Source of the DNA: Isoetes taiwanensis
Taxonomy: Eukaryota > Streptophyta > Lycopodiopsida > Isoetales > Isoetaceae
Assembly: GCA_021234155.1 (NCBI GenBank)
Contig: JAJEKV010000003.1
Coordinates: 19,390,386-19,454,385, forward strand
DNA: 64,000 bases
Direction: 5' to 3'
Below, piece after piece: positions 55,798-64,000 of the stretch. Below the pieces are notes generated by a model that was not told the DNA's origin, searched no databases, and saw only the letters and a program-made list of their open reading frames with translations. Position numbers and translations under genes: made by a program. Numbering within the stretch: the stretch's first letter is position 1; every line of letters begins with the position of its first letter.

Positions 55798-55990
55798 TCA
55801 TATTGACAGGTATGCAATATCTTCATATTGGTGCGCCTCGGCTTGAAATTCACGACGATAGGTTTCCCTTTTCCTGTAACTTAGAACTAATGGATCGGGA
55901 TGGAGACCGCTCTGAATGAGTTCATTAAACAGGAGTAACGTATTAACCATCATGTCAAATAATGTAATAAGTATAAAATACATACAACCA
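55798..55990 (-). pseudogene. Likely N-terminal exon of TNPD
   Basis: A short open piece (LLLFNELIQSGLHPDPLVLSYRKRETYRREFQAEAHQYEDIAYLSI) immediately upstream of the TNPD block on the same strand. The frame closes before TNPD, so a frameshift or intron intervenes. Weak assignment. Confidence 0.35.
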
Positions 55991-56047
55991 TTTGCATAGA
56001 CTCACGAATGAAAATCCTCTTTATTCCTTTTTTTTAGTACAACAATA

Positions 56048-57720
56048 CTATTGTTCCATCTCAAATGGGAGAGGTCTATCATAGCGATAGTTGATGAATA
56101 ACTCATCTCCAATGTTTATGCTTTTAATAGCACACACCATGATATATCTGCCTTTTACATATCTTGTAAAAAAATCTTCCTCCCCTCCTTGACACTCTAA
56201 AAATTCACAATTGCATCGTTCACGGTTGTCAATAGAACTGTTGATGAACCCTGCAATATTGCCATGAACCCCTAGCCGACCATCAATAAACTTCAACTCC
56301 TCATCACATGCCCCCACAGCTATCGACGCAGCATTGGAATTCATTCCATAAATCCTCATACGCCAAGCATATTTAGTCAAAGTTTGTCAAGTTTTCCAAT
56401 CGTTACTTTCGGGATGCATATGGCATTAATGGAATGTGGGTTTTCGCTCCACTTCTATACGGCGTCTTTGGAGATAATGCGAATCCGACTTACGGACAAA
56501 TGCGGCTCCGCATAATGATGTATCTTCTTCCCCAATAAGCAAATTCTACTGGCCACAAGCCAAATGTCTTGCGGTGCCTAACAAAGGGTCGGACTAATCT
56601 TTGCAATTCTTCAGGAATTTCACGCTCGGACAGTGAGGCCAAGCGTTCTTGGGAAATGTGCGACACATGCAATGTTCTCATGATTGTAGCCCTTCGTGTT
56701 CTTTCACGCAGGGGAACACTCAGCGTTGAGCGGCATCCATCCACATTATTGATGAATCGGGTTACTGCTTCGGTTTCATATGCCTCTATGGACAACATTA
56801 AACCAAAATCCACATCTAGTTTGGAGGAGACATCAGCATCATCTACCTACATATTTAGATATCATAAACATCTTGAATATATACTTGAACTGGGAGAGAT
56901 ACTCTAAAAAAAAAAAAAAAAAATAATAATAATTGTATACCAACTCGATATCCATGGCGAGCATCAGATGCGGTGGGTTGTTCAAATGTACCAAATCTTA
57001 TCGGATGGTCTTCAACAACCGTTCTAAGTCGTCTCTTCTTCCCCATACATCTTTTACAATCGCAAAACTATTTTGTCCCTCGCCAATTACAAAAGGTAAG
57101 TACTATATACTGCACAATAGTTTGAACGGCTGTGATAGATACAATATGGTAGTATAAACCCTAAACCCTAAACCCTAAACCCTAAACCCTAAACCCTAAA
57201 CCCTAAACCCTAAATCCTAAATCCTAAATGGACAGAATTGGGCCTGGACACGTAGTCCTCTCCACTCAAGGTGAAGCCGACAATGCCCTTTCCCGAGTAC
57301 GACCCTTATATAAGTTTCAATTGCAATAAAGATCTTTTGGAGACGCGCTAGCCCCGATACATAGAGTCCCCTCCACTCAAGGTGAAGTCGACATATGACC
57401 TTGACTACGCGACACCTCAATTTTGTAATCTATATTGTACTTAGTAAGGTATGAAGGTGAGTTTGGGCCTGGCACACCTGGTCCTCTCCACTCAAGGTGG
57501 AGGCGACCGTGTCCTTGACCAAAAACACCTGCGTTTTTTTTTTACTACTCGCAGTACATGTCCTCTCCTAGTTTATATATGTCTAGGCTACTAAATACAA
57601 GAATCAGTCACTTACATGTGACGGTTCCGCATATCCAGCCTCCCTTGGTGGTAAGACAGCATCAATCTGTCTCCTGGCCATCTCCAGGCGTCGATCATGC
57701 CGATGACCATGGCGATCCAT
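56048..57720 (-). CDS. SET-domain protein gene carried by the CACTA element
   Basis: Exons by GT..AG: 57720-57616 (MDRHGHRHDRRLEMARRQ, 35 codons, GTAAGT donor); about 57055-56945 (MGKKRRLRTVVEDHPIRFG..RHGYRV); 56842-56494 (DADVSSKLDVDFGLML..RPFVRHRKTFGLWPVEFAYWGRRY, GTAAGT donor; phase joins the previous exon); about 56440-56048. The last exon has SET-domain wording: YAWRM, a GNIAGFINSS block for the usual GN..RFINHSC, RCNCEF, then VCAIKSINIGDELFINYRYD for the GEEL..DY motif. SET enzymes methylate lysine, often on histones. The usual NHS is NSS here, so activity is doubtful. The joins around 56400 and after exon 1 are not clean; damage is possible. Confidence 0.6.
57155..57228. repeat. Interstitial telomere-type repeat (CCCTAAA)n
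   Basis: About ten units of AAACCCT, the last two changed to AAATCCT. It lies between exons 1 and 2 of the SET gene. This is an internal array and not a chromosome end, since normal sequence continues on both sides. Confidence 0.95.
57229..57530 (-). repeat. Three hairpin-bearing repeats related to those at 48.1-48.6 kb
   Basis: Copies near 57240, 57350 and 57470 share CCTCTCCACTCAAGGTG.AG.CGAC and following CC.TGA with the 48-kb cluster. The B-box-like part is less well preserved here. Confidence 0.6.
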
Positions 57721-57839
57721 GTAGGGCAGCAACAAGTATAAGATATGGTTAAAAAGAAGAACACCAAAGGCGCTAGGCTGGAAGAGGAGCGAAAGAAAAT
57801 AACAATGAAGGCCGAGAAAGAGTTGCTTATATAGAAATC

Positions 57840-58340
57840 TTTAACGTCGCATGCGACGTCACGTCGCAGCCGACGTATTATCAACGGTCACCTGCCAGGT
57901 CACCTACGACTTGGCAGTACACGTGGCAACTACGTACAAATGTGACATACATTCTGTACGCCACGTCGCATGCGACGTATAGTCAACGGTCAAAATCCAG
58001 GTCACATGCGACCTGGCAGTACACGTGGCAAATATGTACAGACGTGTCATACGTTCTGTACGCCACGTCGCATCGTCAACGGTCAAAATCCAGGTCACAT
58101 GCGACCAGCAAAGATTGCGTGGCAAATACGCATCGGCGTGTCATACGTTCAGACGCGCACGCCGCATGCGACGTATAGTCAACGGTCAAAATCCAGGTCA
58201 CATGCGACTGGCGGTGCTTGCGTGGCAAATACGCATCGATGTGTCTTACGTTACGTAATGTCACGTGACGTCGCATGCGACATCCACCTGGCGTGACATT
58301 TGTCGTGACAGGTCTGACATTTGTCGTGACGATGCCAGGT
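57840..58340. repeat. CACTA right inner subterminal repeats
   Basis: Four or so units of ~110 bp with GTCAACGGTCAAAATCCAGG, TCACATGCGACC, CGTGGCAAATACGCA and the palindrome ACGTCGCATGCGACGT (57844-57859, 57963-57978; one mismatch at 58268-58283). CACCTG or its complement occurs near 57890, 58290 and 58333. ORFs here on both strands are repeat by-products. Confidence 0.8.
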
Positions 58341-58629
58341 GGGCGATGGCGTTTTTTTGGCAAATTTTGATCAGACGCTTTGACACATGGGACATTAATG
58401 CCTTGGATTTGCAAGGAGTCATCAGAAGCAGTTCTCCCACTATCTTTGGACACCAAGTTCCTCATTGATTGCATTTTGTTGCTTCTCTAAAGATGTTGGG
58501 TGAGGATATGGGAGTCCCACTTTTGACTACCCAATCTTCTCATTGTAGAAATTCTAGGGGTAAATCCATATGTCATTTCTAATTCCTTCTTTTTTTCTCT
58601 TTCTCTGGATCAACCAGAAGCTAAATTAT

Positions 58630-59155
58630 GAGCTCAAAAAATTCTGGATCAACCAGGAGCTAATCTGAGCTCAAAACTACCATATTAGTTATATCAAAAG
58701 ATAGAATTTAAGTTGCTTCAATACCAAATATCGACTCCAAACAGCCTGAAAACTTTACGCAAAGAAAGGGTTTGCATCCGCATCAACGATTAGAGCAATC
58801 GTAAAACCCAAAACCCGATTCTTTACCTTGTTCATACATAAGCTCCTCCATCTCCAACTCCATGTCCATCACTAAATTCATCTGCTTTTTCAAAATACCC
58901 ATAGCACAAATAGGCCTATATAAATTAAAACAAGCAATATTATTGTCATATCCTTATTCATCGTGGCATTCATCTTCTTGATATCCATCCTGATCATATT
59001 CATCTTCTTCATATTTTTATCTTCAAATTCTGAGCTCAAAAAATTCTGGATCAACCAGGAGCTAATCTGAGCTCAAAACTACCATATTAGTTATATCAAA
59101 AGATAGAATTTAAGTTGCTTCAATACCAAATATCGACTCCAAAAGCACGAAAACT
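58630..59155. repeat. 150-bp direct repeat flanking a short spacer
   Basis: 58630-58783 and 59031-59177 share about 150 bp (GAGCTCAAAAAATTCTGG ... ACTTTACGCAAAG). The second copy includes the stop end of the B3 gene. So the 3' end of that gene has been partly duplicated. Confidence 0.75.
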
Positions 59156-59882
59156 TTACGCAAAGGGCATTTGCATCATCCCATCATCAACATTGTATTT
59201 CCGGCACCCTGAGAAGGATCCCTTAGCCCGGTGATGTAAAATTTTTTTACCTTGGATATCTCTCTCAAACGAAACCACATCATTCACCTGCAAATTCTTT
59301 GCCTTGACAAACCTGCTCCAGCCTTTTGTGAAGCCATAACTTTGCGAACTATCCCAATAACAGTATCTAAATTTCCACATGCATTGATTTTCATCTATAA
59401 ACAGAAGCATCTTACCTTTTTTTTTTCTCCACAATTCCATCGCAAGGCAAATGTGCTTCTGCGTTGATTTTTGGAATGACGAGCCTGTTCAATCTTCCAA
59501 CATCACTGGGAGTAAGGATTTTATCAAACATGTGAACTGTATAAGTAGGAAAGAAATGATCTGTGGGACTTGGTGAAGGGCCCTTCACTAAAAAGCAAGG
59601 AATATGTTCCAATTCCACTTTCCATGTATGGATCTCCGAAACAAGGCCATCAACAGGTGTAGCCACATAGTATCTCGGCTTTTCAAAATCCTCATCAATG
59701 GGGTCGGCTTCATATGGAACTTGTGCAATTGAAACGCAAATTCCTCCACCATCATATATCACAAAATCATCCAGACGTTTGGCAGCAGGGAAAATTTTAA
59801 GGGACCTATAATATTGTATAAGTATAATAAATTGGCCATTCCTTGTAAAATATGCCCCCAAAGTATAGCCTGAACTGGCCAT
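59156..59882 (-). pseudogene. B3-domain (RAV/NGATHA-type) protein, one frameshift
   Basis: 59882-59412 begins [16 protein letters not shown] and has an N-terminal part I do not recognise; it then enters the B3 fold at [21 protein letters not shown]. The frame changes in a run of about eleven A near 59425, and 59440-59156 continues [40 protein letters not shown] and [10 protein letters not shown]. The whole B3 domain (about 110 residues) is thus present with a single homopolymer slip. RAV/NGA-type B3 domains bind CACCTG-like sites. It is minus strand, inside the CACTA element, next to a CACCTG-containing subterminal zone. It may be intact if the A-run is a reading error. Confidence 0.8.
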
Positions 59883-59889
59883 TTTTCCT

Positions 59890-60518
59890 ATTTTTTTCTA
59901 ATGTGGCAGCAACGCAATTGGCGATTTTAGAACCAAATATCTAGTAATGTGTAGCTCAAATGGCGATTTTTACCTAGATTCTTATTAAATATAGTGCTAG
60001 TTGCCCAAACATAAAGAAGTTGCTACCCTATATAAATGTGTTTTACATATTGTATGAGTTTGAATTCATACCCCATGTATATCAATAATGCACAGATTGC
60101 TGGTAGGGAGAATCGGAAATCGAATGCCGGAGTCTTTGTAAAGAGGATTGAAAAGTGCCTCGACATTTGATCTTCCAAAAGAGCGAGATTATTCTTAGTT
60201 AGTAGATATATATAGAAATAAAAATTTCTAATAATGTCCCCAACAAGTGACGAATTTATGAGGGGGCCTCTGAATGAGTTAAGATTTGGCGAACTTAAGG
60301 CATTATAGGATTTGGCCAAGCGGCCTAAATGGCCATTCCATAAGCATATCTAGTTCTCACTTGGGACTAAATTGGCTCCAAAGTCGTTACCACTCGAATT
60401 AGCAAACATCTAATTGGCCATTTTAATGTCATAATAGGCAATAAAGTGCCGCGAAATGGCGAATCTGCAGGCAGTCCAAGGGTAAGGCATCCTACTCAAG
60501 ACGGCCGTCGCATTTTGT
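59890..60518. other. Non-coding, repeated ATGGCGATTTT-like phrases
   Basis: Short phrases ATTGGCGATTTT, AAATGGCGA and AATGGCCATT recur (59920, 59960, 60330, 60415, 60455). No gene. May be part of an unrecognised small element reaching to about 61120 (GCCAATCGCCAT). Confidence 0.3.
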
Positions 60519-60869
60519 CTAAACCTGTAATTTGTGGCCAAATGGCCCGTCGGGGCCACTAAAATTTTCGCTGTTGGCAGGTAAAGTTGCAAGTTCAAGC
60601 ATTGCTGCTGATTCCAACCTTGATGTTGATCTTTCAACTTCCATAGTGCCATTAGAATTACTTGTATACCCAGCATGAGATTTTAGATCATAACCTTCTT
60701 CCCCCTGTATTGACGTATCCATATGTGCTTCTTTGGTTTGCTGATATAGTTCCAGACAATGTTTTTCCAGCTCTTGCAAGCTCTCAAAACCCCCAAAAAC
60801 ACCATTTTTCCGCAGTTCGGTTTCTGAAGAGTCTACATGAAGGAGGTAATTCAGACGTCGCAAACCCAC
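60519..60869 (-). pseudogene. Unrecognised protein fragment
   Basis: 116 codons open from a start inside the TIR-like segment. From residue ~25 it is protein-like (GGFESLQELEKHCLELYQQTKEAHMDTS), polar and then Ser/Thr-rich. No domain is recognised. The first residues derive from terminal-repeat DNA, so the true start is unknown. Confidence 0.3.
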
Positions 60870-60890
60870 GTCGCTAAATGACCATTCTCT
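60845..60890 (+). repeat. Internal copy of the CACTA right end
   Basis: TTCAGACGTCGCAAACCC..CGTCGCTAAATGACCATTCTC matches the true right end (62112-62150) almost base for base, but lacks the closing TTGTTGTG. It lies 1.27 kb inside the true end. Confidence 0.75.
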
Positions 60891-61295
60891 TTCACATCTA
60901 GAGATAAGATTACTTCCAGAAAGACCTAATGAAGAAGCCGCATTGATATGGACAGATCAATCAGTCAATAATCAATAAATCCCTTTTGCCGGGGATGTTT
61001 CAGAATTAAAGCTATGTTTCAGAATTCGCCATCGCCCTAAACCTAGAATCCGCCAATCGCCATGCTTGCTGGGGCTTAAGGGCACAACGAAGATGGTGCC
61101 TTTCTGGAACGCCAATTCAAAACCAAATTGACGATCTCTATAGTTATTTTCGATTTTTAAGGTATTATCCTTATGATGACAGAACTGTATTTAACAATGA
61201 AATAAGGAATCGGATCCAAAGAAACCATGTTATGGGGTACAAGCGGCTGCAAGTCATATTAAACACTATAATGCTTCGACGGACAAAACGTAAAA

Positions 61296-61586
61296 GTGTG
61301 GGATTTTTCTTATGTTCTTGCACAAATTTTAAGGCTTTATCATGTTCTTCTCTCAGCAACAATGATTGACAACAAGCCTATTGTCAAGTTACCTTCAAGG
61401 ATTGTAAACTTGGAACAACTAGATTTTGACACAGAACAACGTCAGTTTTATAATGAACAGTTTTATAGCGGTAGCACATCTACTGTGATGATGCATGCGC
61501 AGGCAACACGCTTAAATGAAGCTGCAGGTTGGTCGTCAGAGTCTTTTTCGCAGCGTGTATCAATCGGGCAATTATTGAATTTGTAA
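61296..61586 (+). pseudogene. SNF2-family (RAD5/FRG-like) helicase exon fragment
   Basis: After a splice-acceptor-like TTCTTCTCTCAG (about 61353) the plus frame reads DNKPIVKLPSRIVNLEQLDFDTEQRQFYNEQF, closely patterned on the segment PI..LPP..V....DFS.EER.FY between the two helicase lobes of plant SNF2/RAD5-like proteins. It closes at about 61527 with a GTTGG donor-like site after LNEAAG. One exon with intron edges, trapped between the internal and true CACTA right ends, on the opposite strand to the other cargo. Not functional alone. Confidence 0.5.
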
Positions 61587-61624
61587 TCCTAAAAAACCAT
61601 TAACCTTCGTGTATAAAAAATATA

Positions 61625-62128
61625 TGTCACATGGGACCTTCTACGTCACATACGTCACATATACGTACTGACGTGTCATATACGTCACATACGTCACATA
61701 CGTCACATATACGTACTGACTACATTCTGTGATGTCACGGGACGTCGCATGCGACGTCACGCCGCAAACATCCACTGGCGAGACACACGCCGCCCACGGG
61801 CGACCAAGTCCACCCGGGCGTGGCCGGATGGGCCAAGCACCGTCGCCGCATGTGGCGTGGCGTAAGCGCCCACCGGGCGTGACACTGCCGCCCACTGGCG
61901 CAGCATCCACTGGCGTGACATCTCGCCGTCCACTGGGCGCAGCGTCCACTGGCGTGACACTATCGTCCACGGGCGCAGCGTCCACTGGGCGTGGCGATGT
62001 CGCCGCGTCCGCGCGGTGTCGGGACGTCGCACTAGACGTCGCATGCGACGTGTCTGCGACGTGACGTCGCATTGACGTCGCATGGTCACGTCAATTGCGA
62101 CGTCACGTGACTCAGACGTCGCAAGCCC
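61625..62128. repeat. CACTA right outer subterminal repeats
   Basis: TACGTCACATA repeats (61626-61715), then GC-rich units on GCGCAGCGTCCACTGG / GGCGTGACA, with palindromes ACGTCGCATGCGACGT at 61742-61757 and 62036-62051. Overlapping ORFs on both strands are artefacts of the repeats. Confidence 0.85.
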
Positions 62129-62158
62129 ACGTCGCTAAATGTCCATTCTCTTGTTGTG
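62129..62158 (-). repeat. CACTA right terminal inverted repeat
   Basis: Ends ..CTTGTTGTG, the inverted partner of 33585-33614, followed by GCT. Confidence 0.92.
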
Positions 62159-62161
62159 GCT

Positions 62162-64000
62162 TAGATTGTTCGTGTTGTTGAAGAAAAGAATCAAAATTTA
62201 ATGATTTGAATTAAGAGTATTAAAGGAATCGAAGTGATCTTGAATGTGATAATGTCTTGAATGTGATAACGTGTTATTGAAAGTTTTTTTGCCACGGTGG
62301 AATATAAGAGGAAGTAAGAACTAAGCTAAGATTATTGTAAGAAGTCTGGGAATAATCTTCAGAACTATAGATAGTAGGGCAGATCTTGTATGGAGTAAAC
62401 TTGATCCGGGCAACAACAATATAGAGATTGTTCTGCTTGGAAGAGGCCAAAACTCAATGAGAACTTTGGAGATCATGTAGCTTATAGGGGCTGCATGGAG
62501 GTTCTAGCAAGGGCATGAAAGGCACTATCAGCTCCATGAGACAAGATGCTAATTTAGAAGATGGATAGAAAATGGATATGTACCTTTGGTGATTAGACTG
62601 AGGTTAAGATATTAAACTAAACTATGATATGGAATTGCACTGCTAAGAAATAACCGTGGAGCTAGATGAGACAGATTAATATCCCAGTTGGATAGTAAGA
62701 GGATGTATGCCACAATGGTCTAGAGAAGCTTATGGGGGCTTCTGCAGTATGGCAATAGCATGAAGTGCTGTTGGCCAAATAAAATGCTAAGCTATGTAAT
62801 TAATGTAATTAATTTATTAGTAAGAAAAACAAGCTATACTGAATTGCATATGAGTACTCTATAAAATGTTCACTCCTTATGGAGGGAATGACACTGGAGA
62901 AGCATGCTGGTGGAAGCATGTTGTAGTTGCTACGTGATCCTTGTACCTTATATTGATGTAAATTGCAGAGATATCATGATTGCTTGGGAATATGATATTA
63001 TGCCATGCTAGAATAAGCTTTTCCTATGGGGAGGAAAATGCTAGACCTTCTATGTGTTCTTGTATAATGTATCTAGACATGCTGCATGTTTGATACCATA
63101 ATGCATGCTTGCATTATGTTAGCATGTACTTGTTGAATATTTGACATCATATTGTGGTAGAACATGAATGTGGCCCGTTCTTTATGATATTATTGCATGT
63201 GTTAGCATTGTTTCTGGTAAATGCATAGGAAATGCATGTGAATTATGACTCTTGATTCTTGGATCATACGATGATAAATACGGTTTAAACTCTGACATAT
63301 GGGCCATATGCTAAGTTCTTGGCTGATATATGAGTGCATTTGCGGTGGCTTGGACTCGCGGTTGTTTCTTGTTCTTGACATCGGGCGTTGTCACCCCAAC
63401 GAGGGTGCTTCGTCGCGCTATATGGCTTGGAAGTGGTCCCCTATCGCTGAACACAAGCTAGGAGGGTGTGTACACATGAGGCTTACCCCGCCCATATTTG
63501 CTGCAGGGCCTGATTAGCCCGGGTGGCCTTCATAGAACCGGAGTAGGCACTGCATGCTTATGGATATTTCATGGTTATTTCATGGTTTCTCATGGTCTCA
63601 TGGTTATCTCTTAGTTATTGTAAGGTTATGACATGTGCATTTATAACTTATTTGAATGGCTTGATAATGTTTTGGTTCTTATTATCATTGTTCATGTTAT
63701 GTGCTAATGCTGCATTGCTGGTTTCTAGCATAGAGGGATTCTTACGCGAGGCATCTAAGTCTGAGAATTATTCTTGTGATTGGTACATTGTAAATGTTTC
63801 ACAAATTCACATGCCTATGTTTGCTTTAGTTAGGGCCGAAGGGCCCAAATTTTTTTTCAATATAATAATCAACACACAACCATTAACCATTAATATTATT
63901 GACACAAACCATTGCATCCAACGCATTTAAATTAAAATCCCCCTGAAACCCCCTTTGGTTTGGGTGCATATTCACACGGGGGGTTACGTAGGGCAGCGAG
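62162..64000. other. Right flank, no recognisable gene
   Basis: Mostly AT-rich. A G+C-rich stretch (63340-63550, phrases GACATCGGGCG, CCCCAACGAGGGTGC) looks like part of an unnamed repeat, possibly an LTR running off the window. The frames at 63299-63517 and 63571-63930 show no domain. Confidence 0.4.

Larger units (their letters stand above)
33585..62158 (-). mobile_element. Giant CACTA (En/Spm) DNA transposon, 28,574 bp
   Basis: Left end CACAACAGGAAAAAGG..TTTAGCGACGT (33585-33614) and right end, inverted, CACAACAAGAGAATGG..TTTAGCGACGT (62129-62158): 26 of 30 positions match. A 3-bp target duplication GCT flanks it (33582-33584 and 62159-62161). Subterminal zones are filled with palindromic ACGTCGCATGCGACGT-type repeats, typical of transposase-binding sites. 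Inside on the minus strand are a tnp2-type transposase (TNPD) and a second multi-exon gene, plus several genes unrelated to transposition. Nested insertions: a LINE, a MITE-like element and a PIF/Harbinger element. The transposase is broken, so movement would need help. Confidence 0.92.

Noticed and set aside
57155..57228. Chromosome end
   Set aside because: Only about ten telomere units, with ordinary gene and repeat DNA on both sides.
57904..58474. Several ORFs of 66-132 codons
   Set aside because: Lie in the inner subterminal repeats and repeat the same peptide phrases on both strands.
61641..62089. ORFs of 110-143 codons on both strands
   Set aside because: By-products of GC-rich right subterminal repeats.

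Overview
The window looks like a repeat-dense stretch of a large plant nuclear genome. The evidence is an interstitial run of the plant telomere repeat (CCCTAAA), plant Ty3-type LTR retrotransposons, a CACTA (En/Spm) DNA transposon with a tnp2-type transposase, PPR and B3 (RAV-type) gene pieces, and plant-type TATA boxes. I cannot name the species; a fern or other large-genome land plant is only a guess. I found no intact ordinary host gene. Almost everything is mobile elements nested in one another.

Layout. (1) 1-1735: palindrome-rich DNA and a decayed Myb/SANT-like gene. (2) 1741-15066: an Athila/Tat-like Ty3 element on the minus strand, with 1.59-kb LTRs and target duplication CTCTT. Its gag-pol is broken, and an extra LTR-like block plus repeated primer-site and polypurine modules lie inside. 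(3) 16446-33000: an L1-like LINE interrupted by a second minus-strand Ty3 element, a chromovirus with iMet primer site, integrase and chromodomain. The LINE tail and LTR are present twice, as expected if a solo-LTR allele and a full-element allele were fused. In this chromovirus, gag, protease and the start of RT are replaced by two unrelated ORFs (27031-25505 and 28998-27979). Each ORF has its own TATA box, a homologous leader and a pair of 67-nt palindromes. The second begins MARTKQTARK, the first nine residues of the mature histone H3 tail after Met, and is followed by a basic, nuclear-looking protein; this copy has a stop at codon 13. (4) 33585-62158: a single 28.6-kb CACTA element with 30-bp ends and a 3-bp GCT target duplication. 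It carries the transposase (TNPD) and a multi-exon second gene, and also a SET-domain gene, a protein-kinase-like gene, a B3 gene, an SNF2 exon and a possible small secreted peptide. Nested inside it are a LINE (itself split by a 321-bp MITE-like element) and a PIF/Harbinger-type element holding PPR pieces. (5) 62162-64000: flanking DNA with no recognisable gene.

The two most interesting systems are the histone-tail-mimic cassette in the chromovirus and the giant CACTA element with chromatin and regulatory cargo. Frames, splice sites and element boundaries were read by eye; family assignments rest on motifs and not on searches.
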